NCBI RefSeq assembly: GCF_016599145.1
Contig: NZ_JAENKO010000016.1
Location: forward strand, 1-64,000
Direction of reading: 5' to 3'
Source: Tomitella cavernea
GTDB lineage: Bacteria; Actinomycetota; Actinomycetes; Mycobacteriales; Mycobacteriaceae
DNA: 64,000 bases
The notes beneath the pieces are model-generated. The model was not told the origin of the DNA, searched no databases, and worked only from the letters and a program-made list of their open reading frames with translations. Below, in pieces: positions 35,801 to 45,510 of the stretch; within the stretch, counting starts at the first letter, position 1; each line of letters starts with the position of its first letter. The translations under genes were made by a program, and so were the position numbers.

Positions 35801-37480
35801 ATGATGCAGAAGACCGCGCCGACCGATCTGCTCGCGCACTACGGGGGCAAGGCCAGGGAGGTCGCCCGCAGCGTGCTGGTGATGCAACGCGCCGGCCTGG
35901 TCCCCTTCCCTCGCCTGGACCACGGTGTGCATTCGCTGATCGCGCTGAGCAGGTTCGGGCCGTTCGTCGGCGCCGCCAAGCACGCCGCGGCGCTCACTCC
36001 CGGTCGGGCCGCCATCATCGACGAGCTCGGCCCGCTGACGTTCCGCGAACTCGACGAGCAGTCCAACGCGCTGGCACGGGCGTGGCAGGCGGACGGACTG
36101 GGCCAGGGTTCAGTGATCGCCGCGCTGTGCCGCGATCACCGCGGGCTGGTCCTCACCATGCTCGCCAGCGGCAAGATCGGCGCACGCCTGGTCATGTTCA
36201 ACACCGGATTCGCGGGCCCGCAACTGGCGGACGTCGCACAGCGGGAGGACGTGCGCGCGCTGGTGTACGACGACGAGTTCACCGAGCTGCTCAGCGCTCT
36301 TCCCTGCGACCTGGCACGGTACTCGGCCTGGACAGACGGCGCTGCAGCCTCCGAGGCCCAGGTCGGCGGGCCAGTGCCGTCGGTGTTCACACTGATCGCC
36401 GAGCACTCCAGCGAACCGCTGCCCGCCCCCGCCAAGCCGGGCGGCTTCGTACTCCTGACCAGCGGCACCACCGGCACGCCCAAGGGCGCACCCCGCGACA
36501 GGCTCACCGTTTTCGCCTCCGCACAGTTCCTGGACCGCATCCCGCTGCGCAAAGGCGGCGTCACGTTCATGGCGGCGCCGATCTTCCACGGCACCGGCGT
36601 CTCGCAATTCATCCTCTCGATCGCGCTGGGCTGCACGGTGATCTTCAGCCGCAAGTTCGACCCGGAGCGCACGCTCGCCGGCATCGCGGAACACAAGGCC
36701 GACGCGCTGATCGTCGTCCCCACCATGCTCCAGCGCATCATCGACCTGGGCCCCGAGGTGCTGGGTCGGTACGACACCTCGACGCTGCGCATCGTCTTCG
36801 CCGCCGGCTCGGCCATCTCCCCCGATCTGAGCCGACGCACCGAGGAGGTCTTCGGCCCGGTGCTCTACAACCTCTACGGTTCGACCGAGGTGGCCGTCGC
36901 AACCGTCGCCACTCCCGAGGACCTGCGGCGGGCGCCCGGCACCGCCGGCCGCCCGCCCGTCACCTGCGAGGTGCGGCTCTACGACGCTGACGATCAGGAG
37001 ATCACCGCGCCGGAGGTGACGGGCCGGATCTTCGTGCGCAGCGGGCTCAGCTTCGGCGGCTACACCGACGGCCGCAACAAGGTGATGATCGACGGCCTGC
37101 TGTCGTCGGGAGATGTCGGGCATTTCGACCGCAACGGTCTGCTGTTCATCGAGGGGCGCGACGACGACATGATCGTCTCCGGCGGAGAGAACGTCTTCCC
37201 CCTCGAAGTGGAGAACCTCCTGGTGGAACGGGACGATGTCCACGAGGCTGCCGTGGTGGGCGTGCCTGACGCGGACTTCGGCCACCGGCTGCGCGCCGCC
37301 GTCGCCCTGGCCGGCGGGGTGCCCGAGGGCGACGCGGCCGAGGCCAAGGCCGACGAACTCAAGGAGTACGTCAAAGCCAACTTGGCGCGGTACAAGGTGC
37401 CACGCGAGATCGTCTTCGTCGACCGTCTTCCCCGCAACGCCACCGGCAAGCTACTCAAGCGCAAGGTCGCCGAGCTGTAG
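35801..37480 (+). CDS. Acyl-CoA synthetase (FadD-type, AMP-forming)
   Basis: 559-aa ANL-superfamily ligase that activates a fatty acid via acyl-AMP to acyl-CoA. Motifs: P-loop FVLLTSGTTGTPKGAPRD, PIFHGTGVSQF, VVPTMLQRII, YNLYGSTEVAVATVA, SSGDVGHFDRNGLLFIEGRD, and the C-terminal Lys motif PRNATGKLLKRK. Chain length is unknown; similar mycobacterial proteins are annotated as FadD12-like. Start ATG 35801 with GGGGAAGG upstream. It stands alone, divergent from the ABC-F gene. Confidence 0.92.
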   Translation: MMQKTAPTDLLAHYGGKAREVARSVLVMQRAGLVPFPRLDHGVHSLIALSRFGPFVGAAKHAAALTPGRAAIIDELGPLTFRELDEQSNALARAWQADGLGQGSVIAALCRDHRGLVLTMLASGKIGARLVMFNTGFAGPQLADVAQREDVRALVYDDEFTELLSALPCDLARYSAWTDGAAASEAQVGGPVPSVFTLIAEHSSEPLPAPAKPGGFVLLTSGTTGTPKGAPRDRLTVFASAQFLDRIPLRKGGVTFMAAPIFHGTGVSQFILSIALGCTVIFSRKFDPERTLAGIAEHKADALIVVPTMLQRIIDLGPEVLGRYDTSTLRIVFAAGSAISPDLSRRTEEVFGPVLYNLYGSTEVAVATVATPEDLRRAPGTAGRPPVTCEVRLYDADDQEITAPEVTGRIFVRSGLSFGGYTDGRNKVMIDGLLSSGDVGHFDRNGLLFIEGRDDDMIVSGGENVFPLEVENLLVERDDVHEAAVVGVPDADFGHRLRAAVALAGGVPEGDAAEAKADELKEYVKANLARYKVPREIVFVDRLPRNATGKLLKRKVAEL

Positions 37481-37552
37481 AGAGGCGGGGTGCGGGCGCG
37501 CGATCATGCGGGTCGGCGTTTCCTGTCGGACCCGCGCGGCATGCTCTGCACC

Positions 37553-37996
37553 ATGGATGACCCCCGCATCTCCTGCGCCACAGCCGCCCTCGCCCCCATC
37601 CCGCCGCGCTACTGCGCCGTCACCCCGGAGGAGGTAGCCGCTCGGGAGAACGGCCACTCCTTCCACCGCGCCCTGCACATCGGCTGGGCCTGGGGCGAGG
37701 ACGAGACCGGCCGCGAGTACCTCGAACTTCTGTGGGAGCACCGGATGACGAGCACCCGCGCACACCGGTTCTACGCCGACGGGACGACCGAGAGCATCGC
37801 GGTTCCGTTCCTCGGCTACCCGATGGCGGAAGATCCGGTGGAGAACGCGGAGCGGGAGCAGTGGTATCTCGCAGAGAACAGGCGGATCTACGCCGACCTC
37901 CGGGCGCGTGGGCTCCTCCCCGACCCCGGCGGGAATGTGCCCTCGCAGGACATCAACGAATTCCTGCAGTCCGGGGGCCGGGTCGACGACGAGTGA
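37553..37996 (+). CDS. Hypothetical protein
   Basis: 147 aa from the ATG at 37553 (ATG 37541 and further upstream starts are possible). No signal peptide or membrane helix. It is acidic and rich in aromatic residues (HIGWAWGEDETGREYLELLW, HRFYADGTTESIAVPFLGYP). I do not recognise a family. It lies 72 bp after fadD on the same strand and is followed by the tRNA terminator palindrome. The third-position GC and absence of stops fit a real gene. Confidence 0.6.
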   Translation: MDDPRISCATAALAPIPPRYCAVTPEEVAARENGHSFHRALHIGWAWGEDETGREYLELLWEHRMTSTRAHRFYADGTTESIAVPFLGYPMAEDPVENAEREQWYLAENRRIYADLRARGLLPDPGGNVPSQDINEFLQSGGRVDDE

Positions 37997-38043
37997 CTCG
38001 GCCGGCAGCCTCACGCAGTGCGATCGGCCGGAATGGATAGCAC

Positions 38044-38077
38044 TCAGGCCCGGGAGATCGCGATCTCCCGGGCCTGA
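38044..38077. terminator. 34-bp perfect palindrome downstream of the first initiator tRNA
   Basis: Two 17-nt arms are exact reverse complements with no spacer, centred at 38060/38061 (ATCGCGAT core). It lies 5 nt past the tRNA 3' end and 48 nt after the convergent hypothetical gene, so it probably terminates both. No U-run. Confidence 0.7.
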
Positions 38078-38078
38078 C

Positions 38079-38155
<77 letters not shown>

Positions 38156-38156
38156 T

Positions 38157-38539
38157 TGCGTTTCCTACAGTACACGGTTCGCTCCGCCTTCACGAATCGG
38201 GCCACCGTCGGGGCCGCGGATCCGCCTGCCGCACATCCGCACGCGTCGACGGCCACGCATCCGTTGCCGCCGAGGATGATTCGCAGACCGGTTCACAGTC
38301 CGCGGGCCGAATCGCAGCCAGCCAGTGAGCCTGTTCCCCACCCGGGAGCGGGTTGGTGCGATTCCTCCTGGGACCGGCGCGCACACTGCAGAACGACTCG
38401 CGGACGGCAGACGCGCCCGCGAACAGGCGACAGACTCGCGGACGGGAGATGCGCTCCCGCCCCGGGGCGCCGGCTCGCAGCACCCGCACAGCACCCCGGC
38501 CCCACCAGCACAACGCCTGTACGACACCTGCACAACAAA
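38157..38539. other. Spacer between the two initiator tRNA genes
   Basis: About 380 bp without a convincing gene. It must hold the promoter of copy 1. ACTCGCGGACGG occurs twice (about 38396 and 38432). Nothing else was recognised. Confidence 0.35.
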
Positions 38540-38540
38540 A

Positions 38541-38573
38541 AGTCCGGGCCGGTCATGACGACCGGCCCGGACT
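38541..38573 (-). terminator. Intrinsic terminator of initiator tRNA copy 2
   Basis: A 14-bp perfect stem (AGTCCGGGCCGGTC and complement, 5-nt loop) followed on the minus strand by a TTTTT run (38540 downward). It lies 9 nt after the tRNA 3' end. Confidence 0.85.
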
Positions 38574-38581
38574 CTTCATTG

Positions 38582-38656
<75 letters not shown>

Positions 38657-38768
38657 TTGCGAGAACCACGTTACACGGCCATGCGAGCCACGGGCAAATC
38701 CGCCCCGAAATCCTGAAACCAACCTTCCCATCAGGGATTTCGGGGCGGAACCGCACGGTCCCACTCGA

Positions 38769-41765
38769 TCAGCCGCCGGTGTTCCCGGTCACCTTCTCGT
38801 AGTTCTCGATGGCCTTCTGAAGGTTCTCGAGCGCCTTGCCGTAGTCGCCGAAGTTGCCGGTCGACTGCGCCGACTGCAGGTTCTTCAGCGCCGAGTCGAT
38901 TCCCTGTACCGCGGCCTGTTCGTCACCGCGCGCAGGCGGCGGTGTCGTCGGAGCAGGAGTCGGCGAAGGCGACGGGCTCGGTGCACCGCCCCCGGCCTGG
39001 TCGCCGCCGGGTGCCGGGGTCGTCGCCGGCTCCACGGGGGCGCCGCCCTCGTCGACCTCGCGGGTGGCCAAGTTTGCCACGCCGGGGCCGAAGATCTGCT
39101 TCAGCGCCTCGGATGCGGTGGGCGCGTACCCCACCTTCACCACACCGTTGGGGTCCGTGTAACTCATCAGCACGCGGGACAAGCGCGGGAATGTATTGCC
39201 CGAGGTCGACTTCTGCTCGGTGTAGAGCGGTTCGACGTACAGGATCCCGCCGTCGGCGATCGGCAGAGTCAGCATATTGCCGAACGTGAGCGTGTTCGTC
39301 TGGCCCAGCAGCGCGACGTCCTGCGAGACCTTGGAGTCCGACCTCATCGAGTTCTGCATCTGGCCCGGACCCTGCGTCTGCGTATCCGTCGGCAACGTCA
39401 GAACGGTGAACTGCCCGTACTCCTTCGGGTCCGACGACACCGAGATGTACGCGGACAGGAACTCACGCTGGTAGCCGCGCATCGGGCTGGTCAAGTCGAA
39501 CTGCGGCTCGGCCGTCTCCGGGTCGCCGCGCAGCACGTAATACGGGGGCTGGTTGGCGTCGGTGTCGACCGTGGGGTCGCTGGGCACCGACCAGAACGCG
39601 TTGTTGGTGAAGAATTCGTTGGGGTCGTCCACGTGGTACTTCGCCAGCATCTCGCGCTGCACCTTGAACAGGTCCTCAGGGTAACGGAAGTGGGCGCGCA
39701 GTTCGGGGGTGATCGCGCTCTCCGGCTTCACGACCCCGGGGAATACGTCCATCCAAGTGTTGAGTACCGGATCGTTCTTGTCCACCTGGTACAGCGTGAC
39801 CGTGCCGTCGAACGCGTCCACGGTGGCCTTCACCGAGTTGCGGATGTAGGACACCTCCTTTTGCGGCAGCGGCCGGCCCGTGGCGGCGTCGATGCTGTCG
39901 GACATCAGCCCGGCGAGCGAGCTGCGCTGCGCGTAGGGATAGTTCTCCAGCGTCGTGTAGGCGTCGACGATCCACTTGATCTTGCCGTCGATCACCGCCG
40001 GGTAGGCGGAGGTGTCCGTGGTCAGCCACGGCGCGACCTTCTTGACGCGGTCGCGCGGGTCACGGTTGAACAGGATCTTCGAATCGTCGCCGATCGCGTC
40101 GGAGAACAGGAAGTTGCGTTCGGTGTACTTGACGGCGAACGCCAGACGGTTGAACCAGTTGCCGACCGACACGCCCGCAGAGCCCTGATAGGTGTAACGC
40201 TCGCCCGTCTCCGAATCGTACTCGCGGGGTTCGTCGCCGGCCGCGCCGACGATGGCGTAATCGTCGGGGGTGTTCGAGATGAGCTCGCCGAAGTAGATCC
40301 GCGGATTATCCACCTCCAACGAGGGAATGGTCGGCTTCGTGCTCAGATCACTCACCTGGTAGACGGGGTAGCCGCCGGCGTCGCCGTCCTCGTCACCTCC
40401 GGTGCGGATCGTGTTGGCCTGCGCTGCCACGAACCCGTTGCCGTGCGTGTAGACGGTGTGCTGGTTGATCCAGTCCGTCTGGTTGCCGGTGAGGCTCTGC
40501 GGGTTCAGCCCGCGTGCCGCCACGATGAAGTCGCGCAACTCGCCGTCCACCATGTAGCGGTCGATGCTCAGCGTCTTCGGGAAACCGTAGAAGTTCTTCA
40601 GCTGCATCTGCTGGGTGAACGTGGGCGAGAGGATATTGGGGTCCAGCAGACGAAGGTTCTCCACCGTCGTCTCGTCTGCGGGAACGTCCTGCGGGCTCTT
40701 GGTGCCGACGCCCGCGTACTTGACGTAGTCCACGTTGGCATCGGTGATGCCGTACGCCGCGCGCGTGGCGGTGATGTTCCGCTTGATGTACTCGGCTTCC
40801 TTCTGCGCCGCGTTGGGCTTGACCGAGAACTGCTCGACGATCAGCGGGTACACCGCGCCGATGATCACCGACGAGAACACCATCAGCGCCACGGCCAGGG
40901 CCGGGATCCGGAGATCGCGCAGGACGATCGCGGCGAAGAACACGGCCGCGCAGATCACGGCGATGGCAAGCAGGATCATCTTGCTGGGCAGCACCGCGTT
41001 GATGTCGGTGTAGCCGGCCCCCGTGAACATCGGGTATTTGTCCGTGCTCGAGAGCAGCGAGTACCGGTCGAACCAGTAGGCCACCGCCTTGAGCAGGAGG
41101 AAAACTCCGGCGATGATGGCCAGCTGCGCGCGTGCGGCGCGCGTGAGGCTGCCCGAACGGCCGGCGAGCCGGATGCCGCCGAACAGGTAGTGGGTGACCA
41201 GGGAAGCGAAGAACGACACGATCAGCGCCACGAAGAGCCAAGTCAGCACGAACTTGATGAACGGCAGCTCGAAAGCGTAGAAGCCGATGTTCTTGTCGAA
41301 CTGCGGGTCGTTCATCGAGTCGTCGAACGGCTTCGCATGCAGGAACAGCTGGATCATCTGCCAGTCGCTCTGCGCGACCAGCCCGCTGATCAGGCCGACG
41401 AGGACGGGCACCGCCAGTCCGAAGGTCTTGCGTCGCGACATCACCAGCGCCCGGTACCGGGCGAGCACGTCGTGCTCGCCCGCCATCGGCACGAACACCG
41501 GACGCATCCGGTAGGCCAGCACGATCGCAGCGAAGATGATCCCGCCGACGACGAGGCCGACGACGAGGAAGGTGATGATGCGGGTCCACAGCACCGTGCT
41601 GTAGACGGAGCCGAACCCGAGGCTCTTGAACCATTCCCAGCTGATGTAGGTATCGATCAGCCGGGGGCCCACCAGGAGCAGCACGATCAGCGCCACTCCG
41701 ATCCCGATGAGGATCTTGGACCTACGGGACAGCCTGGGAACACTGCCTGGCGGCCGCACGCTCAC
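38769..41765 (-). CDS. UPF0182 family large membrane protein
   Basis: 998 aa. About seven transmembrane helices in the first 300 residues (first at about 17-35, LIGIGVALIVLLLVGPRL), then a long extracytoplasmic domain (about 320-900) with TRAAYGITDANVDYVKY, SLTGNQTDWINQHTVYTHG and RFRYPEDLFKVQ-like segments, a Pro/Ser/Ala-rich linker (SPSPSPTPAPTTPPP) and a C-terminal helical segment (QGIDSALKNLQSAQSTG). Conserved in actinobacteria (Rv3193c) without an established function. The GTG at 41765 is set by GGAGAG at 6 nt. Confidence 0.93.
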   Translation of the reverse strand: MSVRPPGSVPRLSRRSKILIGIGVALIVLLLVGPRLIDTYISWEWFKSLGFGSVYSTVLWTRIITFLVVGLVVGGIIFAAIVLAYRMRPVFVPMAGEHDVLARYRALVMSRRKTFGLAVPVLVGLISGLVAQSDWQMIQLFLHAKPFDDSMNDPQFDKNIGFYAFELPFIKFVLTWLFVALIVSFFASLVTHYLFGGIRLAGRSGSLTRAARAQLAIIAGVFLLLKAVAYWFDRYSLLSSTDKYPMFTGAGYTDINAVLPSKMILLAIAVICAAVFFAAIVLRDLRIPALAVALMVFSSVIIGAVYPLIVEQFSVKPNAAQKEAEYIKRNITATRAAYGITDANVDYVKYAGVGTKSPQDVPADETTVENLRLLDPNILSPTFTQQMQLKNFYGFPKTLSIDRYMVDGELRDFIVAARGLNPQSLTGNQTDWINQHTVYTHGNGFVAAQANTIRTGGDEDGDAGGYPVYQVSDLSTKPTIPSLEVDNPRIYFGELISNTPDDYAIVGAAGDEPREYDSETGERYTYQGSAGVSVGNWFNRLAFAVKYTERNFLFSDAIGDDSKILFNRDPRDRVKKVAPWLTTDTSAYPAVIDGKIKWIVDAYTTLENYPYAQRSSLAGLMSDSIDAATGRPLPQKEVSYIRNSVKATVDAFDGTVTLYQVDKNDPVLNTWMDVFPGVVKPESAITPELRAHFRYPEDLFKVQREMLAKYHVDDPNEFFTNNAFWSVPSDPTVDTDANQPPYYVLRGDPETAEPQFDLTSPMRGYQREFLSAYISVSSDPKEYGQFTVLTLPTDTQTQGPGQMQNSMRSDSKVSQDVALLGQTNTLTFGNMLTLPIADGGILYVEPLYTEQKSTSGNTFPRLSRVLMSYTDPNGVVKVGYAPTASEALKQIFGPGVANLATREVDEGGAPVEPATTPAPGGDQAGGGAPSPSPSPTPAPTTPPPARGDEQAAVQGIDSALKNLQSAQSTGNFGDYGKALENLQKAIENYEKVTGNTGG

Positions 41766-42073
41766 GACTTTCTCTCCATCCTCGTAGGACGGCCGCAGCC
41801 CCGACCGGCGCCGCGCACAGCGCCGCACCGGAGGACTCCGTGCCGCTTCCCGCAGGCGCTTTCCGAGCGCCGACGGGAACCTCGATCCTCTTGCCGTGTG
41901 CCCCGCCGGCCGCCGCGCGGACCGGCCCGTGCCTGGCAGCACACACCCCGCCACACGTCCTGTGGTCGGCTACGACTCTACTGAACCGCCCCGACACGGG
42001 CGGAATCACGGTTCACCCGATCAACGACCGGGCAGGCGGAGAGGTTCCCCGGCCGGGGTGCGAGGATGTGCGC
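41766..42073. other. Divergent intergenic region between UPF0182 and PPA1309-family genes
   Basis: About 308 bp containing both promoters. A possible -10 for the UPF0182 gene (TAGAGT on the minus strand, near 41975) has no clear -35. No ORF or RNA structure was recognised. Confidence 0.3.
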
Positions 42074-42655
42074 ATGAGTGCCGATCGTGCCGATGCCCGC
42101 GTGGACGACCTCGGACGGAGCATCCGCGAGGTGGCCGAGTTCATCACCGCCGAGGGTGATCCGTGGGGCGAACCGCCCCGTCTGTACGCCCTGGTGCCCA
42201 CGGCCGTCCTCGCCGAAACCGACCCCGCACTGCTCGACCATCTTGATGATGCGGGGCTGACGCCGGTCGAGCAGGATCCGCTCTACGACGACGCCGACCT
42301 GCACCCCGCGGCGCTAGGCGAGATCCTGTCCGGGGTGTCGTGGCCGGACGCGGTGGCGGGCTGCCTGCTGGTGCGCGAGATCGTCGTGCTGCCGCCGGGC
42401 GCCGATGCCGACCCGGACGCCGCCGCGCGCGACCCGCGCCGTCGCTCCGCCCGCCAGTACACGGCCGCGCTGCGGGACGGCGGCGGGCTGAGCCTGCTGC
42501 AGATGCGGGCGTCCTCGGAGGGCGAGGGCGACGGCCCCGAAGGCGACGGCGATCCCGATGCTCTGAATCTGCTGCGCTACGAGGGCCTGGGCGACGACCT
42601 GATCTCCGCACTGCAGTCGACCTTCGACGCGGACGTCCCCGACGACGACCGGTGA
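42074..42655 (+). CDS. PPA1309 family protein
   Basis: 193-aa soluble acidic protein found next to the PDZ protease and UPF0182 genes in many actinobacteria. Seen: LGRSIREVAEFITAEGDPWG, PPRLYALVPTAVLAETDP, LLDHLDDAGLTPVEQD, ILSGVSWPDAVAGCLLVREI and a C-terminal LLRYEGLGDDLISALQSTF. No signal, no membrane helix, no catalytic motif. Function unknown. Start ATG 42074. Confidence 0.8.
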   Translation: MSADRADARVDDLGRSIREVAEFITAEGDPWGEPPRLYALVPTAVLAETDPALLDHLDDAGLTPVEQDPLYDDADLHPAALGEILSGVSWPDAVAGCLLVREIVVLPPGADADPDAAARDPRRRSARQYTAALRDGGGLSLLQMRASSEGEGDGPEGDGDPDALNLLRYEGLGDDLISALQSTFDADVPDDDR

Positions 42656-42713
42656 ACAGGGAGGTCCGGCCCCGCCGCGACAGGGAAAGGGACCGCCGAC
42701 GCGGGCGGCCCGG

Positions 42714-43763
42714 TCAGCAGTGCGGCGCCGGCCGTCCCGCCTCCAACGCCTGCAGCCCGGAGATCGCGTCGTCGAGTGTGTCGACCTTGACCAGGGTGAG
42801 ACCCTCCGGCGCGTGCCGCTCCGCCTCGGAACAGTTGCCCGCCGGGACGAGGAACACCGTGGATCCGGCGTCGCGCGCCGCGCGCATCTTGTAGGGGATG
42901 CCGCCGATGGGGCCCACCTGGCCGGACGGGTCGATGGTCCCGGTGCCCGCGACGAACTCCCCGCCGCTCAGCTCGCCCGGGCTGAGCTTGTCCACCAGCG
43001 CCAGCGAGAACATCAGGCCGGCGGACGGGCCGCCGATGTCGGTGAGGTTGAAGGTGACGTCGATGTCGGCGGGGACGGTGTCCGCCACGGTGATGCCCAG
43101 GACGCCGCCGGACGCCGCCGGGCCCGACGACGCGGAGAGGGTCACCGTGGCAGTCTTCTCGGCGTCCCCGCGCCGGAAGGTCACGTCGACCGTCTCGCCG
43201 GGCGCATGCGCCGAGATCAGCTCGGTGAGCTGCGACGCCGTGGTCACGTCGGTCCCGTCGACGGCGGTGATCACGTCGCCCGGTTGCAGCACCCCCTCGG
43301 CCCCGCTGTGCTGCACGACCTGTTTCACCGCCACCTGAGACAGGCCCAGGTGGCGCATCGCCGCGACCGCGGCGCTGTGCTCCGACTCGCTGAACGCCGC
43401 CTGATTGTGCTCGCGGATCTGCTGCTCCGACTTGCCCGGCGAGTACACCTCGTCACGCGGCACCACGCCGTTGGCGCCGCCCGCCCACAGGCCCAGCGCG
43501 TCGAACAGCGTGATCTGGTCCCGGACCGCGACGGTGGTCATGTTGAGATGACCGCTGACGGGGTCGACGGGCACACCCTCGACCTCCACCACCGGGACTT
43601 CTTCCGTGGTGCCGTCCTGCTGCTGCAGCGTGACGTCGCCGAGCGTGTTGAAGGTGGGCCCGGGCCCCATCGCCACGAAGGGCACCGTGACGGTGAAGCC
43701 GAGCACGACCAGCAAGACCAGCGGAACGAACAGCGCGATCAGCGTCAGGATGCGTCGACTCAC
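42714..43763 (-). CDS. PDZ domain and Lon-like (S16) serine protease, YlbL type
   Basis: 349 aa. One N-terminal transmembrane helix (LTLIALFVPLVLLVVLGFTV) anchors it with the rest outside. A PDZ domain (about 130-215, GVLQPGDVITAVDGTDV) precedes a Lon-like proteolytic domain with the catalytic Ser in DIGGPSAGLMFSLALVDKL and Lys in IGGIPYKMRAAR. It probably degrades envelope proteins. Matches Rv3194c. The start is GTG 43763 (VSRRILTL), as in mycobacteria. Divergent from the zinc protease gene. Confidence 0.92.
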   Translation of the reverse strand: MSRRILTLIALFVPLVLLVVLGFTVTVPFVAMGPGPTFNTLGDVTLQQQDGTTEEVPVVEVEGVPVDPVSGHLNMTTVAVRDQITLFDALGLWAGGANGVVPRDEVYSPGKSEQQIREHNQAAFSESEHSAAVAAMRHLGLSQVAVKQVVQHSGAEGVLQPGDVITAVDGTDVTTASQLTELISAHAPGETVDVTFRRGDAEKTATVTLSASSGPAASGGVLGITVADTVPADIDVTFNLTDIGGPSAGLMFSLALVDKLSPGELSGGEFVAGTGTIDPSGQVGPIGGIPYKMRAARDAGSTVFLVPAGNCSEAERHAPEGLTLVKVDTLDDAISGLQALEAGRPAPHC

Positions 43764-43898
43764 CCGGCCCACGATATAGAGGGGGCGCGGCCGCCGCCTA
43801 TTCCAGGGGTCCGGCCCTGCCGCCGGCGGCGTGTTCGCCGTGAGCGTGACCGGCCGCAGAGTCGGCACTCCGGCCGGGCGAGCTTGTACCGTTGAGGC

Positions 43899-45452
43899 AT
43901 GAGTGACGTGCCGTTCGGCTTCTCGAGTTCCGACGACTCCGGCGACGACCCCGAGCGACGCGGTCGCGACGAGTCCTCAGGCGGTGACGGGTCCGGCCAG
44001 GGCGGCTCCGGCGACAGCGGCTCCGGGGCCGGCCGGAGTGGCGCCGGACAGGGCGGCTCGCCGTTCGGCTCCGGCATGTTCGGTCTGCCCGGCGGCCAGC
44101 CCGGCCAGGGCGGTCCCGGCGGCCAGGAGTTCGATCCGGCGATGCTCGGCCAGATGCTCTCGCAGTTCGGCCAGATGCTCAGCGGGATGGGCGGGGCGAT
44201 GAGCTCCGGCCAGGCCGGGGCGCAGGGCCCCGTCAACTACGAGCTCGCGACCCGCACCGCGCACCAGCAGATCCCCCACAAGGGCCCCGTCTCGCCCGAG
44301 CAGCGCAAGGCCGCGGAGGATGCGGTGCGGCTGGGCGAGCTGTGGCTGGACGCCGCCACCACGCTCCCGTCCGGCGTCTCCAAGACCGACGTGTGGACGC
44401 CCGCCGAATGGGTGGACAACACCTTCGAGAGCTGGAAGAAGCTGTGCGACCCGGTCGCCCGGCAGATGTCGACCATGTGGTCGGGCGCGCTGCCGGAGGA
44501 GGCCGCGCAGATGGCCGGCCCCATGATGGGCATGATCACGCAGATGAGCGGCATGGCGTTCGGCGCGCAGCTCGGCCAGGGGCTCGCGCAGCTGTCCGTC
44601 GAGGTCCTCACCTCGACGGAGATCGGGCTGCCGCTGGGCCCGGTGGGCACCGCGGCCCTGATGCCGGAGGCGATCACCGCCTTCGGCGAGGGGCTCGACA
44701 GGCCGCGCTCGGAGGTGCTGATCTTCCTGGCCGCCCGCGAGGCCGCGCATCAGCGGCTGTTCAGCCACGTCCCCTGGCTGGCGCAACGCCTGTTCGACGC
44801 GGTCGACGCCTATGCCCGCGGCATCACCGTGGACTTCTCCGCCATCGAAGAGGCCGCACGCGGGCTCGACCCGTCGGCGCTCATGGATCCGAGCGCACTC
44901 GAGGGCCTGATGCAGGAGGGCACGTTCACGCCCAAGGACACCCCGGAGCAGAAGGCCGCCCTGGAGCGGCTGGAGGTGCTGCTGGCGCTTGTCGAGGGCT
45001 GGGTCGCCACCGTGGTGCACGACGCGCTCGACGACCGCATCCCCGGCGCGGACGCGCTGGGCGAGACGCTGCGTCGTAGGAGGGCGTCGGGCGGTCCCGC
45101 GGAGCAGACTTTCGCCAACCTGGTGGGCCTGGAGCTGCGTCCCCGCAAACTCCGCGAGGCGTCCGCGCTGTGGTCGAGGCTGACCCGGGACGCCGGAATC
45201 GAACAGCGCGACGCGGTGTGGGAGCACCCCGACCTGCTTCCCGACGCCGGCGACCTCGACGACCCCGCCGGATTCATCGACCGCGTGATCGGCGGGGACA
45301 CCTCCGCGATGGACGATCCGATCGCCGAGCTGCTCCGCATCGAGGAGGAACGCTCCCGCGGCGACAGCGGTAACACCGGCCGCGAAGACGGCCGTGATGA
45401 AGGCGACGACAGGAACCCGGGCGACGGCGGCGATTCAGACGACGGGCGGTGA
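43899..45452 (+). CDS. Zinc-dependent metalloprotease family protein (DUF2342/zincin_2)
   Basis: 517 aa. The first 115 residues are a Gly/Ser/Gln-rich disordered region (GSGQGGSGDSGSGAGRSGAG). The folded part contains TFESWKKLCDPVARQMSTMW, a hydrophobic Met-rich stretch, FLAAREAAHQRLFSHVPWLA (the ExxAH-like zinc motif), and a C-terminal acidic tail. Matches the Rv3195 neighbourhood and family. Protease activity is assumed from the zincin-like fold and is not proven. Start ATG 43899. Confidence 0.85.
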   Translation: MSDVPFGFSSSDDSGDDPERRGRDESSGGDGSGQGGSGDSGSGAGRSGAGQGGSPFGSGMFGLPGGQPGQGGPGGQEFDPAMLGQMLSQFGQMLSGMGGAMSSGQAGAQGPVNYELATRTAHQQIPHKGPVSPEQRKAAEDAVRLGELWLDAATTLPSGVSKTDVWTPAEWVDNTFESWKKLCDPVARQMSTMWSGALPEEAAQMAGPMMGMITQMSGMAFGAQLGQGLAQLSVEVLTSTEIGLPLGPVGTAALMPEAITAFGEGLDRPRSEVLIFLAAREAAHQRLFSHVPWLAQRLFDAVDAYARGITVDFSAIEEAARGLDPSALMDPSALEGLMQEGTFTPKDTPEQKAALERLEVLLALVEGWVATVVHDALDDRIPGADALGETLRRRRASGGPAEQTFANLVGLELRPRKLREASALWSRLTRDAGIEQRDAVWEHPDLLPDAGDLDDPAGFIDRVIGGDTSAMDDPIAELLRIEEERSRGDSGNTGREDGRDEGDDRNPGDGGDSDDGR

Positions 45453-45475
45453 CGCGGACGACGGGCGGTGACGCT
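45438..45475. repeat. 19-bp tandem duplication across the zinc protease stop codon
   Basis: GACGACGGGCGGTGACGCG at 45438 and GACGACGGGCGGTGACGCT at 45457. Each copy carries DDGR followed by TGA, so the stop is duplicated. Confidence 0.85.
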
Positions 45476-45510
45476 ACGGAGACCGTGATGACCGGGACCG
45501 GTCCGGCGTC

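Noticed and set aside
36110-37285. A 391-codon minus-strand frame inside fadD
   Set aside because: Antisense shadow of the acyl-CoA synthetase, composition typical of mirror frames.
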